From Gemmatimonadota bacterium (lineage in GTDB: Bacteria > Latescibacterota > UBA2968), in NCBI GenBank assembly GCA_028874765.1, contig JAPPIE010000225.1:1-40573 (forward strand): DNA of 40,573 nucleotides, given 5' to 3'. The translations under genes were made by a program, and so were the position numbers. The notes beneath the pieces were generated by a model. It made no database searches and had not been told where the DNA came from. It was given only the letters and a program-made list of their open reading frames with translations. Below, piece after piece: positions 1 to 8,775 of the stretch (its first letter is position 1; the number at the start of each line of letters is the position of its first letter).

Positions 1-110
1 TAGGAATATCCCGCACGCGCAACCCGTTTTCCAAATTGCTTAAAAAAGAACCGGTCCAAAAGCGATACCACGCGGAGCTTACCCCACGCAGTGTTCGCAT
101 ATCAAACCGG
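1..110 (-). CDS. N-terminus of probable MFS transporter (partial)
   Basis: An open frame starts at ATG 110 and runs off the window edge after 36 codons. It includes the segment WYRFWTGSFLSNLENGLR, which resembles the first membrane segment of major facilitator superfamily drug/sugar exporters (pattern RLFWxGxFxSNLGxGL). It begins 24 bases after the stop of the DapF homologue on the same strand, so it is probably co-transcribed with it. No strong Shine-Dalgarno is visible (only a weak purine-poor stretch). The call rests on a short match and the rest of the gene is outside the window. Confidence 0.42.
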
Positions 111-134
111 CTTTTAACCGTTTATATCACCTGT

Positions 135-1007
135 TCAGACGCCGACCTCGCGCAAAAAAGACGGACTCAGCGTACCGCGCGCCACCTCTGCCACAGGTCC
201 CGCCATTGTCAGATTAAACGCTTCATCCACATCGATCATCAACGTGCCTCCGGGTGCTTCTACCGTCACAGGTGATGCGACTAATCCCAAACGCACCGCA
301 GCACTCGCCGCAGCACATGACGAAGATCCTGATGCCTGCGTTTCACCTGCGCCGCGTTCCCAGATCAAAATGAAAATTTTTTGATCCCCCGTGGGCACGA
401 CCAACTGCACATTGGTTCGCCTCGGAAAAATCTCGTGGTTCTCCAACTCAGGTCCCAGGCGCAACAAATCATCGCGCGACCACGCCTCATCCCTCGGCTT
501 AAACACCACACAATGGGGATTGCCCACGCTCACACCCGTAAATACCATATCCTCGCCAGCGGCGGTAATCGGCTGTTCGATCAGTTCTTCCACCTCGAGC
601 GAACATGGCAATGCCCCTGGTTCAAACGTCGCCTCCCCCATCTCCACAGTCGCCGCACTCGCATCGCCCCATTCGTCAATATGCAAATCAATATGCACCA
701 ATCCCCCTGGCGTATCGACTGAGAATGACGTTTTGTCCAACTTACCAGTAGCATGCAAATACCGCGCAAAAATCCTCAGCCCATTGCCCGATTTCTCCGC
801 TTCACTGCCATCTGGATTCCATATCCGCAACCCAAAATCCGCGCGGTCAGACGCTTCCAATGTCAAAATGCCATCACTCCCTATCCCCCAATTGCGATCA
901 CAGATTTTCTCAATGCGCTCTGGCGTCAATTCAAACGTCAACGCCTTTGGATCCATCACCAGATAATCATTGCCCAATCCATGACCCTTAAAAAATCCGT
1001 TCTCCAT
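135..1007 (-). CDS. Diaminopimelate epimerase-family protein with Ser/Ser active site
   Basis: This 290-residue protein has the full length and both halves of the diaminopimelate epimerase (DapF) fold: an N-terminal KGHGLGNDYLV segment, a central NPHCVVF segment and a C-terminal ERGAGETQAS segment. In classical DapF two cysteines act as the acid/base pair in LL- to meso-diaminopimelate conversion; E. coli has them in QCGNGAR and TQACGSGA. Here both are serine (EKSGNGLR and TQASGSSS). Related families with changed pairs include hydroxyproline epimerases/dehydratases and PhzF-type isomerases, so the substrate cannot be assumed to be diaminopimelate. The start is supported by AGGAG seven bases upstream. 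It follows the sulfite-oxidase-like gene by 26 bases. Family membership is firm; function is open. Confidence 0.85.
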   Translation of the reverse strand: MENGFFKGHGLGNDYLVMDPKALTFELTPERIEKICDRNWGIGSDGILTLEASDRADFGLRIWNPDGSEAEKSGNGLRIFARYLHATGKLDKTSFSVDTPGGLVHIDLHIDEWGDASAATVEMGEATFEPGALPCSLEVEELIEQPITAAGEDMVFTGVSVGNPHCVVFKPRDEAWSRDDLLRLGPELENHEIFPRRTNVQLVVPTGDQKIFILIWERGAGETQASGSSSCAAASAAVRLGLVASPVTVEAPGGTLMIDVDEAFNLTMAGPVAEVARGTLSPSFLREVGV

Positions 1008-1033
1008 AATTACTCCTGTTTTTTCGTAATAAT

Positions 1034-2329
1034 CTAACTAACGGTCACCGCGACCCGATGCATTGAATTGTTGAGATACCCCTTCGGATTCCAGGTAATG
1101 GCGTGCGGCTGGCTTATACCTTCCGAATCGGTCGCCCTTGCCCAAATCTCGTAATATCCCGCTTTGGGAAACGCGATCTCCGCCCGCCAGTTCTGCCATG
1201 CATACGCATTCACTGGCTCGTCGAGCTTCGTATCAATCCATGTTGCGCCAAAGTCAATGGACAGACGGACAGAATCAACCTTCCGGTCTCCTGCCCAAGC
1301 GTGCCCGCGTACTTCCAGAGACCGCCCTGCCATCTTGTGACCAGTAGCTGGATTTGTAATTAACGACTTAACCTTCATAGCGTGGATAATCTCGAAGTCC
1401 TTCTCCTCTACTTTTTCTCCAGGTACTATCATCCGATTGGGTATCCGATAATCAGTTCCCGTCATCTTCGGCCCATCGTGAACCTGATCTCGCAACCAGA
1501 TGCGAGTCAACCATTTCTGTGAGCATGACCCCGACCAACCGGGAATAATCAGGCGCAACGGCGCACCGTTCATGGGATGGATCGGTTTGCCATTCTGAGC
1601 AAAAGCGATGAGATTGTGCTCATCCATCGCCTTCTCAATCGGCACCCCACGCGAGATGGGAAGCCGGCCCTCCTCACCAGAAACATGGGTATCAGCACCT
1701 ACATGCGCGGTATAAATCACATTGTCTTTCACCCCAGCAGCCTTGAGAACATCAGCCAGACGAACACCTGTCCACTCCGAGCAAGCCACAGCGCCATAGG
1801 TCCATTGACTACCGTCCGCAGAAGGCTCAAAAAAGGCGCGTCCATTGCCGCCGCACTCCAATGTTAGTGCCCTATTAACGACTTCAAATCGCTGTTTGAG
1901 GTCGTCGATGCTGAGTGTCATGGGATTATCCACCAGACCATCAATCGTCAGCTTCCAGCCCACTGCATCCGTATTCTCCGGCGGAATACCATTGTTGCGG
2001 ATAAAATGCCTCTCAGTCGGAGTAATAGCGTCATCGAGCAAGTGCGGAGGCGTTTCGGCATTCAATGGATGGTCATTGAGCACGGTCAAGCCGTCCTTAC
2101 CCTGAATCATATCCTCCGCTGCGAGTGCGACAGGAATAAAATGAGCCGGGATATTTCGATGAAACGGAATCGCCGCCCCGACCATTGCCCCCATCATCGC
2201 CAACCCTGCCTTCTTCAAAAATCCCCGCCTATCGGGATATGTCTCACGGCCAAACAATAAGTAATCGGCCTCATCGGGATTGCTCTGATAAAGTTCGAAT
2301 AACCCCCGTTCTGTATTTTTTTTCTTCAT
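1034..2329 (-). CDS. Tat-exported sulfite oxidase/SoxC-like molybdopterin oxidoreductase
   Basis: This 431-residue protein carries a twin-arginine signal, DRRGFLKKAG followed by a hydrophobic stretch at about residues 34-70, so it is probably exported folded to the periplasm. The molybdopterin domain follows (about 100-300) with the cysteine that ligates molybdenum in TLECGGNGRAFF at residue 159. A C-terminal Mo-cofactor dimerisation (Ig-like) domain with SxDFGATWxxxKL-type features sits at about 305-430. Family members oxidise sulfite or related oxyanions, or reduce sulfoxides; the substrate here is not evident. No haem-binding CXXCH motif is present in the protein, and no cytochrome gene is adjacent. 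The gene begins two bases after the HicB-like stop, with AGGT as the likely ribosome-binding site inside that gene. Confidence 0.85.
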   Translation of the reverse strand: MKKKNTERGLFELYQSNPDEADYLLFGRETYPDRRGFLKKAGLAMMGAMVGAAIPFHRNIPAHFIPVALAAEDMIQGKDGLTVLNDHPLNAETPPHLLDDAITPTERHFIRNNGIPPENTDAVGWKLTIDGLVDNPMTLSIDDLKQRFEVVNRALTLECGGNGRAFFEPSADGSQWTYGAVACSEWTGVRLADVLKAAGVKDNVIYTAHVGADTHVSGEEGRLPISRGVPIEKAMDEHNLIAFAQNGKPIHPMNGAPLRLIIPGWSGSCSQKWLTRIWLRDQVHDGPKMTGTDYRIPNRMIVPGEKVEEKDFEIIHAMKVKSLITNPATGHKMAGRSLEVRGHAWAGDRKVDSVRLSIDFGATWIDTKLDEPVNAYAWQNWRAEIAFPKAGYYEIWARATDSEGISQPHAITWNPKGYLNNSMHRVAVTVS

Positions 2330-2331
2330 TG

Positions 2332-2559
2332 TTACGACCTCTTTTCCGCTGCCAGCATCAGCCGCTCGCCTTTGAGTTCCGGTATTGGATCGCCAAACTC
2401 TTTTGCGGTATCAATCCAGAGAGCTATCGCTTGATTGACGTTCTTGAGAGCAATTTCTTGCGTATCACCATGAGCCATGCATCCGGGAAGCTCGGGCACT
2501 TCAGCCACGAAAGCATCATCCGCGTTGCTCCAATAGAGAATGATTTTGTACTTGTTCAT
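2332..2559 (-). CDS. HicB-like antitoxin domain protein without a HicA partner
   Basis: A 75-residue protein beginning MNKYKIILYWSNADD and containing AFVAEVPELPGCMAHGDTQ, the hallmark of the HicB partial RNase-H-like fold, followed by a helix (ALKNVNQAIALWIDTA). An upstream ATG at 2601 is possible, but the ATG at 2559 has AGAG at suitable spacing and starts where the HicB family normally does. HicB normally neutralises the mRNA interferase HicA encoded next to it. There is no room for hicA here: a HigA-like gene lies 78 bases upstream and the molybdoenzyme gene two bases downstream. It is therefore an orphan HicB, possibly a remnant or a stand-alone regulator. Confidence 0.78.
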   Translation of the reverse strand: MNKYKIILYWSNADDAFVAEVPELPGCMAHGDTQEIALKNVNQAIALWIDTAKEFGDPIPELKGERLMLAAEKRS

Positions 2560-2637
2560 CATCCACTCTTTTCTATTCAGATCACGAGACGTACCTGACA
2601 CATCTGATAATGAGAAATCCCATTGCTCATCACTTCA

Positions 2638-2934
2638 TCAAACCGTAGGCTGAAACTCATAGCGCTTGACCTTAATCTGGTCTTCTCTCTTACGCGCTTG
2701 CACCAGATTATAAGCAGTCTGACGACGCAGCCAGAACTCGGCGTTAGACCATCCGGCCTTCTCCAACCGAATAGCCATCTCCGGAGAAATAGCCGCGTGA
2801 CCATTCAGTACGCGTGAAAGCGTGTGACGGGCTACGCCCAATACCTTCGCCGCTTCGGTAATATTCAGACCAAGGGGTTCCAGACAGTTCTTTTTGATAC
2901 TGAGACCCGGATGAGGTGGATTCTTCATAGACAT
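2638..2934 (-). CDS. HigA-family XRE antitoxin-like DNA-binding protein, orphan
   Basis: A protein of 98 residues with the HigA signature: [20 protein letters not shown], then the helix-turn-helix [20 protein letters not shown] and [22 protein letters not shown]. HigA binds and neutralises the RelE-fold toxin HigB and represses its own promoter. No higB-like gene is adjacent: upstream is a Gfo/Idh oxidoreductase ending 22 bases away, and downstream is the HicB-like gene. The start is placed at ATG 2934, with 2928 as an alternative six bases on. It sits inside a metabolic gene run, which suggests a relic insertion or a captured regulator. Confidence 0.78.
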   Translation of the reverse strand: MSMKNPPHPGLSIKKNCLEPLGLNITEAAKVLGVARHTLSRVLNGHAAISPEMAIRLEKAGWSNAEFWLRRQTAYNLVQARKREDQIKVKRYEFQPTV

Positions 2935-2956
2935 AAATATCTCTGATCGCCGTGGC

Positions 2957-3997
2957 TTACAACTCGCCAAATCTCTCTCGCAGATTGATCACCTCGCCGC
3001 TTTGGGCTGACTCGTATCCCGCCTGCACGATGGCAAGGCTCTTCCGTTCGCTCCGCCCCGACGTCGGTCCTTCGGTTCCTTCCAGCACATAGTCCGCGAA
3101 GTCCTCGATTTCCTCTGCAAATGCCGAAAGAACGCTTTTGGGATAGGAAACTTCCTCTCGCTGATCCCCATTTGCCTCACACCATACTTCACACGAGTCC
3201 TGAGTCGCCTGCAACAGCCCTTTATCTCCAAAAATCATATAGCCACCCGGCGGATTTGGGAATTTCACCTCACAGCTTTGCAATACTGTTGTCTGAAATC
3301 CCGCGTCCATCGTCAGAAGCCCCGTCATGGTTCCCTCAACATCATCCCGCCGGAAACTGCGAGCGTGATGCTCTTTCATATAGACTGAAGTGACCTCTCC
3401 AAAAACGTATCGGAGCATCGCCATCGTGTGAATACCGTGAAGCATCCAGGTACCCGTTCCACCCTGCTGTGGATTGGAAAGCCACTCGCGTCGCCCCGGA
3501 TAGGCGTAGGTAGGCCGCGCCCGAAATCCCGACGACACCGATGCCGACACCACTTCCCCAATATAAATTCCCGTATCCACCACATTTTTCAAAAAACGCG
3601 CCATGGGATGGTAGGACATGCTCTCCGCGACATAGATACGCACACCCGCGCGATCGGCCGCATCGATCATTCGGGTCGCATCCTCCACCGTCAGAGCCAT
3701 CGGCTTTTCCACCAGCACATGCTTGCCAGCATCGGCAGCCGCGATTGCCTCCGGACAATGGTTGGGATGAGGCGTACAGAGCGAAACCGCATCGATTTCG
3801 GGATCCATCAGCGCATCGTCGAGATCCGTGTACGTCTTCTCAATCCCAAACGCCTCTGCCCTATCTTTCAAATGATCCGGATCCCGGTCCACCAGACACG
3901 TCACCTCAACCTTCCGCCCAAGCTCTCGTGCGCCTTCCACATGGTGACTCCCCGCCCATCCAACACCCACAACAGCCATTCGAACAATATCGCTCAT
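2957..3997 (-). CDS. Gfo/Idh/MocA-family oxidoreductase
   Basis: This 346-residue protein begins with an NAD(P)-binding Rossmann fold ([18 protein letters not shown]). It has the family EKP motif ([15 protein letters not shown]) near residue 95, where the lysine contributes to catalysis in sugar and inositol dehydrogenases. The C-terminal alpha/beta domain (about 125-340) matches the family in length. The usual role is NAD(P)-dependent oxidation or reduction of a sugar, inositol or sugar-derived ketone in the cytoplasm; the substrate cannot be read from sequence. It follows the MBL hydrolase by 31 bases in the same direction, consistent with a catabolic operon. Confidence 0.85.
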   Translation of the reverse strand: MSDIVRMAVVGVGWAGSHHVEGARELGRKVEVTCLVDRDPDHLKDRAEAFGIEKTYTDLDDALMDPEIDAVSLCTPHPNHCPEAIAAADAGKHVLVEKPMALTVEDATRMIDAADRAGVRIYVAESMSYHPMARFLKNVVDTGIYIGEVVSASVSSGFRARPTYAYPGRREWLSNPQQGGTGTWMLHGIHTMAMLRYVFGEVTSVYMKEHHARSFRRDDVEGTMTGLLTMDAGFQTTVLQSCEVKFPNPPGGYMIFGDKGLLQATQDSCEVWCEANGDQREEVSYPKSVLSAFAEEIEDFADYVLEGTEGPTSGRSERKSLAIVQAGYESAQSGEVINLRERFGEL

Positions 3998-4028
3998 CCA
4001 ATCGAACTCCTGCGCGAATGTACTCCGT

Positions 4029-4874
4029 TCAAGTATTATCTCCCCGACCGCTTTCTTCCTCTACAATCTTAGCAACCGTATTCAAATGTCGTTGCGGCAT
4101 TCCATTCCGATCTCTGGGCAACCGATCTCCGATAAACTCATTGTATCCAACCCGGTCCGCTATATCCTCTGCCGGAATACCTTCGCTCAACGCCTTGCGA
4201 ACTGCCTCCCGAACACGCGCCAGATAGCCGGCCTCCCACTGAATCCAGTCCTTTACCCGATCCTCGCCGAATAGAACATCACCGTGGCCCGGAACCAGAA
4301 TATCAATATCGAGCGTCATGAGTTTGTAAAGAGAACGTTCCAGCACCTCGCTATTCCCCGCCCCGATCGCAGCCACGATACCGGTCACCACCGAATCGCC
4401 TGCAAACAAAAGCCGATGTTCCTCTATGTAAATACTCACGCCATCCGGACTGTGTCCCGGCGTTGGAAACATCCACGCATGCAATCCACCCAAATCTATC
4501 CGAAACTCATCTCGATAGGTAATAGTCGGCTGGATCACCCGGGCCCGCGCCTCGGCCTCATCCACCTCCCAGCGTGCCGCCCACCCCGGTATCTGTTTCT
4601 CGATCTCCGCAGGCGTAAGAACATGTGCGAAAACCTCCCCTTTCGCCAGAGGACCCGCGCCAAGAATATGGTCTCCGTGACCGTGAGTAAGTGCCAGTCG
4701 ATTCGGCTCGAACCCGCTTCCACAAATAAAGGAGGCCATAGCGGCCCCCTCATCTTCATAATTGCTCCCATCAATCGCCAGTGCCGCCCGTTTCCCGATC
4801 ACAATACCGTTCTTTCCATCCACAAAACGGCTATCAACGCTAAAAATCCCCGGGGCGAGTTCATTGAACATCAT
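4029..4874 (-). CDS. MBL-fold metallo-hydrolase
   Basis: A 281-residue metallo-beta-lactamase fold protein. The metal-binding motif appears as LTHGHGDHILGAG near residue 64, followed by the later ligands in TPGHSPDGVSIYI, FAGDSVV and VPGHGD. No signal peptide is present, so it is cytoplasmic. Members hydrolyse thioesters, lactones, phosphodiesters or related bonds with a dinuclear metal site; the substrate is unknown. The gene starts with two consecutive ATG codons. GGAGG lies three bases before the first and six before the second, so translation may well start at 4871. It sits 21 bases after the methyltransferase gene. Confidence 0.82.
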   Translation of the reverse strand: MMFNELAPGIFSVDSRFVDGKNGIVIGKRAALAIDGSNYEDEGAAMASFICGSGFEPNRLALTHGHGDHILGAGPLAKGEVFAHVLTPAEIEKQIPGWAARWEVDEAEARARVIQPTITYRDEFRIDLGGLHAWMFPTPGHSPDGVSIYIEEHRLLFAGDSVVTGIVAAIGAGNSEVLERSLYKLMTLDIDILVPGHGDVLFGEDRVKDWIQWEAGYLARVREAVRKALSEGIPAEDIADRVGYNEFIGDRLPRDRNGMPQRHLNTVAKIVEEESGRGDNT

Positions 4875-4895
4875 GGTCCTCCATACGCCACCTTA

Positions 4896-5795
4896 CTACT
4901 GCACTCCGAACAGCGCGAAGGAGAAATTTGGTGCGGGATCGACCAGATCGCTTCTATCTTTTAGATAACGGCGCTTTTGCTCTTCGGGCGGAATGGTCTC
5001 TATCTCTACAAAGCCAATGCGCGACATCTCGTCATTCAATTCCTCGGGCGTAAACACAGACAACATCGGCTCCCCTCGGCGCGCCACAAACCGGTCCAAC
5101 CTGTCGGCGAAAGGCAAGCTCTCTTCGGGAATAAGATGCCTGGCGAGCTTATAATCGAAAACAATGCGACTACCAGGCGCAGAGATGTCCGCAACGCGAT
5201 CAAACGTCTCTCTTATCGCGTCCTTCGTAAGATAATAAGTCGTTCCCAACCAGGAAAAAAAGGCGGGCTTATCTGGATCAAAACTGGCCCGGAGAAGTGA
5301 CTCATTTAGCTGATCGGTCTCAAAATCAATGGGAACAAATACCAGATTGGAGGGCACATCGCCATTGACCGCGCGCACCTGTGTCTCTTTCGTCGCCTGG
5401 GTCGCGGGGTGATCCAACTCGAATATCCGCACGCCATCTGCGAATTCCTTGTGGCGCATGGAAAACGTATCGAGACCTGCACCGAGGATCACGTACTGCC
5501 CGACGCCCTCCGCTATCGCCTCCATGAGACGGTCTTCCGCATATCTGGCTCGCAGAATAACCTCGGTATGTATGGGGCGGAACGATTGGAACACCTTGTG
5601 AACAACGAACCAGCTAAGCAATCTGTTCTTGGCGATCACACGCCAGATAAACGGCACCATGTCAACCGCATAATCATCCGCAAAAACCGGGAATTTGCTC
5701 TGCTGATAATGATACGCGCGTACACTTGCTGCGAGTGCCGCTGTCTTGCTCGTCCTGTGCTTGTGTGCGGATATTCCAGATTGCGGAGAAGACAT
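4896..5795 (-). CDS. Class I SAM-dependent methyltransferase (leucine carboxyl methyltransferase-like)
   Basis: This 299-residue protein resembles the bacterial TIGR00027/LCM-like methyltransferases. Features in order are TSKTAALAASVRAYH (N-terminal), the R-A-R-Y-A-E-D segment, the SAM-binding motif QYVILGAGLDTFSMR near residue 110, an acidic strand end ELDHPATQATK, and SWLGTTYYLT later on. Members methylate carboxylates or small molecules; the substrate here is unknown. It begins one base after the dehydrogenase stop, so the two are probably translationally coupled. Confidence 0.82.
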   Translation of the reverse strand: MSSPQSGISAHKHRTSKTAALAASVRAYHYQQSKFPVFADDYAVDMVPFIWRVIAKNRLLSWFVVHKVFQSFRPIHTEVILRARYAEDRLMEAIAEGVGQYVILGAGLDTFSMRHKEFADGVRIFELDHPATQATKETQVRAVNGDVPSNLVFVPIDFETDQLNESLLRASFDPDKPAFFSWLGTTYYLTKDAIRETFDRVADISAPGSRIVFDYKLARHLIPEESLPFADRLDRFVARRGEPMLSVFTPEELNDEMSRIGFVEIETIPPEEQKRRYLKDRSDLVDPAPNFSFALFGVQ

Positions 5796-5796
5796 A

Positions 5797-6768
5797 CTAA
5801 TCCTTCCAGACCATCACCACGGCCATTGCCTCATCAAGACGCGTGTACAACAAATCAAATGCTTCTGCAGCATCCTCATAATCAAAACGATGGGTTACCA
5901 TTTTCCGGGTCTGGATCTTATCTTCCATCAACAACTGGATCGCAGTATCCGACCCCTGTGGCCGGTACGCGCTGTTCAGATATCCTCCAATCAGGCGTTT
6001 GCCCTGAATTTTTGACGAATCCAGAGGCAGTGGCTCGCCCTCATACAATCCCACAACCTGCAACAACCCACCTCCCCGCACCATATCTTGCGCCTGTGCA
6101 AATGCCTGTGCGCCCGCACGTCCCCCCACTGCTTCAACCACAACATCTGCGCCCTGGCCATCCGTAAGCTCTTTCACCGCTGCAATCGGATCGGTCTCGC
6201 CCGCATTCACCACAGCACTCGCACCCAACTGTTCCGCCAAATCACAGCGCAAGGATAAGGCATCAACCGCGATTACGCGGCAATTTTGCAAATGTCGTGC
6301 GACCTGCATACAGCAACTCCCCACCAGACCTTGCCCCAAAATTGCCATGGTATCGTCTGGCCCAGCCCCAGTTTCTCGCATCCACAGCACCGAACTCGTA
6401 GTCAGGGGCCAAAAAGTCGCCGCCTCGGATGTAACCGCATCGGGTAGCGAAACCACAGGCGGTTTATGGCGCGAATTGACAACCTCAATAGCCACGTACT
6501 CGGCATGCGGCGCCAGAGCCGCTACTCGCTCCCCCATCGAAAAATCATCGACCTGCGCCCCTACCTGCACAATCGTTCCAGCGAGCGAATATCCCATCAT
6601 CTGGTGATCAATCGCTTCTTCTCGCACATACCGCCGCCAGATCTCAGACCCTCTGCTAATCAGCGTGCGTTCCGTTCTGATAAGCACCTCTGTCTGTCGA
6701 ATCTCTGGCAAAGGCACATCTTCGATCTCGACATGATACGCGCCTTCGGGTTTAATCACGCGCTTCAT
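5797..6768 (-). CDS. Zinc-type (MDR) dehydrogenase
   Basis: A medium-chain dehydrogenase/reductase of 323 residues. The GroES-like N-terminal domain (about 1-130) contains MGYSLAGTIVQVG and MGERVAAL, and the Rossmann domain follows with MAILGQGLVGSCCMQVA and DVVVEAVGG. The Cys and His ligands of the catalytic zinc that precede the usual GHE region in classical alcohol dehydrogenases are not evident. This makes it closer to the shorter zinc-independent or BchC-like members than to a classical alcohol dehydrogenase. The likely reaction is NAD(P)-dependent oxidation of a secondary alcohol, such as a sugar acid or polyol; this is inferred. Confidence 0.8.
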   Translation of the reverse strand: MKRVIKPEGAYHVEIEDVPLPEIRQTEVLIRTERTLISRGSEIWRRYVREEAIDHQMMGYSLAGTIVQVGAQVDDFSMGERVAALAPHAEYVAIEVVNSRHKPPVVSLPDAVTSEAATFWPLTTSSVLWMRETGAGPDDTMAILGQGLVGSCCMQVARHLQNCRVIAVDALSLRCDLAEQLGASAVVNAGETDPIAAVKELTDGQGADVVVEAVGGRAGAQAFAQAQDMVRGGGLLQVVGLYEGEPLPLDSSKIQGKRLIGGYLNSAYRPQGSDTAIQLLMEDKIQTRKMVTHRFDYEDAAEAFDLLYTRLDEAMAVVMVWKD

Positions 6769-6804
6769 GGAACCCTCCCGATGGTAGTGGTTTGTGACAA
6801 TCCA

Positions 6805-8724
6805 TCAATCCCTATCCCCCATCATCACCCAATCGTACATCTCCCCAGCCCGTTCGACAGCGAGATCTACATCTTCGCGCAACATCAACCGCTCCCCCAC
6901 CAGTTCCCGAACTGCTCGCGCCACACAATCCAGATACGCTTCGCGGCTGCCATAGCGTTGGGCAATCGATAGTCGCGAATCACCCGCGCGCGCATCCTCA
7001 TCGCGCGCAAATGGCACCCACATCCCATCCAGGCCAACAAGCGCATCGGTCGCGCCGCGTTGTCGATACCGCCATCCCGTAAACGTACCCAGAGGTGCAA
7101 CCACCTCTGGCATGCGAATACCCGCGACCTCATTGCCATCTACATCAACCTGGGGTACGCGCACCCCAAAAGGACGCCCTTTTTCAGGCGGCTCGAGATC
7201 GATAATCCCCTCGCCCCACCTATCCCCCCAATTCAACCGCAAAGGTCTCCGCATGCGTCTGGGACTTCGCAAGTCGGGAATCGAGGGAAATTTCAAATCG
7301 TCCGCATCAACCAGCGAACCATCCGCAATACGACCATACCTGCTCTCGGGAGGGACAACGCCCTCGCGCACCCAGCGGTCTAAGGCAACGAAAAGGGCGC
7401 GCTCTGCATAGCGAAAATTCACGGGATTTGGGGGCACTGTTTGACGCGGCTTTTTGGGCACATCACCCGGACCGTGTTTTGTACTTGCAAAATGATAAAC
7501 GCGGACCGAAGAATGGACCTCGATATCCTCATGCCCGCTTACGTCCGTGTGAACCAAAGACGCACCGCGATTCCAGTATTCGGTTGAAGTATTCGTATAA
7601 AAAATGCGAGGTGTCACCCCCGCGGCGTCACAGCGATTCAACAAACCGTCTTCTTCCCGCGTTTCCGTATCTATCTGCGGCAAATCTGTAAACGGAAACT
7701 GCTCCGTGGGATACAACGCATCAAAATGCGCGCTGGCATGCCGCGAAGGCTGTGCAAACCGATGGTTAAACGATCCCCGCGCGCCCCCCGCAACATTGGC
7801 AAACACCCCATCGAAAACCTTTCGCCCAGCTTCATCCCCATTAAAGCCCTCATACAACATCTGTCGCAAAAAACGCCCACTTTGCGACGACCCAAAAGCA
7901 TACGCCCGCTCAATCGCATTGCCCAGTGGATTGCCATCCGTCCCGTACTTCAAAAACGACACAAAATCCCGGGTCGCGGCAAAACCCGTTCCCATCACAG
8001 TCGAATTTTTTCCCGTATAAACCAGATTGTAAATGCGTCCCGGTTCAAATCCCTGTGAAAATCGGATCGCGGCGCGCCCGTCTTCCAGCCGATCAAATAT
8101 CCATTGATCGCGCCCAATTTCCTCGGCTTCATCATACGGATAAGCCCGAACAGTGAGCACCGCATCGCCATCTTCCACGGGTTCATAGGGATCGTGATAG
8201 CGACTCCCCAGAGAATGCAAATCCGTCTTTGCATCAACGACAATTTCACACGACACAGGACCCGTAACATCAACCACTGGCGCGTCCAATGTCATCAAAT
8301 TGGTAGCGCCTTCTGCTTCAGGCGGCACATCGGCCTGCCAACCACACGAGGCAATCGTATAACCCTGCCGCATCAAAAAACCATCGCCAAAATGTGCGGC
8401 AGTCTCGGGCATATTTGATCCCTGCGCCAGATTAAACATAGGCAAAATATTTTTGCGCCCGCGATTGACCACATTGTAAAACACCGTGCCATTGCCCAGA
8501 GCGACATCAACCGGCTTGAGCAAATGCACATCGGCTCGAAAAATCACCCGCCCACTCTCGTCAACGGTCGCGAGATTTAAATCGACAATCGCCTCGTTTT
8601 GCTTGTGGTTGGGATCAAGCGCGAACCACGCACTACCACACAGCGCTTCATAAGCACCCACAGCACCGTATGACTTGCCATCGAGCACAGTTTCCCGAGA
8701 AGTAATTTCCAATTGCGTGAGCAT
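6805..8724 (-). CDS. Abhydrolase_10-type alpha/beta hydrolase
   Basis: A large single-domain hydrolase of 639 residues beginning MLTQLEITSRETVLDGKSYG, without signal peptide or membrane helix. The nucleophile elbow is AFGSSQSGRFLRQM near residue 271. The protein resembles the alpha/beta hydrolase domain family (Abhydrolase_10) common in uncultivated marine lineages; the name is from memory of the family. The expected reaction is hydrolysis of an ester or lactone, with the second serine of GSSQSG as the likely nucleophile. GGAG lies seven bases before the start. Its neighbours are dehydrogenases and hydrolases, compatible with breakdown of an esterified or lactonised sugar-like compound. Confidence 0.75.
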   Translation of the reverse strand: MLTQLEITSRETVLDGKSYGAVGAYEALCGSAWFALDPNHKQNEAIVDLNLATVDESGRVIFRADVHLLKPVDVALGNGTVFYNVVNRGRKNILPMFNLAQGSNMPETAAHFGDGFLMRQGYTIASCGWQADVPPEAEGATNLMTLDAPVVDVTGPVSCEIVVDAKTDLHSLGSRYHDPYEPVEDGDAVLTVRAYPYDEAEEIGRDQWIFDRLEDGRAAIRFSQGFEPGRIYNLVYTGKNSTVMGTGFAATRDFVSFLKYGTDGNPLGNAIERAYAFGSSQSGRFLRQMLYEGFNGDEAGRKVFDGVFANVAGGARGSFNHRFAQPSRHASAHFDALYPTEQFPFTDLPQIDTETREEDGLLNRCDAAGVTPRIFYTNTSTEYWNRGASLVHTDVSGHEDIEVHSSVRVYHFASTKHGPGDVPKKPRQTVPPNPVNFRYAERALFVALDRWVREGVVPPESRYGRIADGSLVDADDLKFPSIPDLRSPRRMRRPLRLNWGDRWGEGIIDLEPPEKGRPFGVRVPQVDVDGNEVAGIRMPEVVAPLGTFTGWRYRQRGATDALVGLDGMWVPFARDEDARAGDSRLSIAQRYGSREAYLDCVARAVRELVGERLMLREDVDLAVERAGEMYDWVMMGDRD

Positions 8725-8775
8725 TAACCCGCTCCAATTCTCAATAATTCTCTACCCGTTCCGATACCCCACAAC

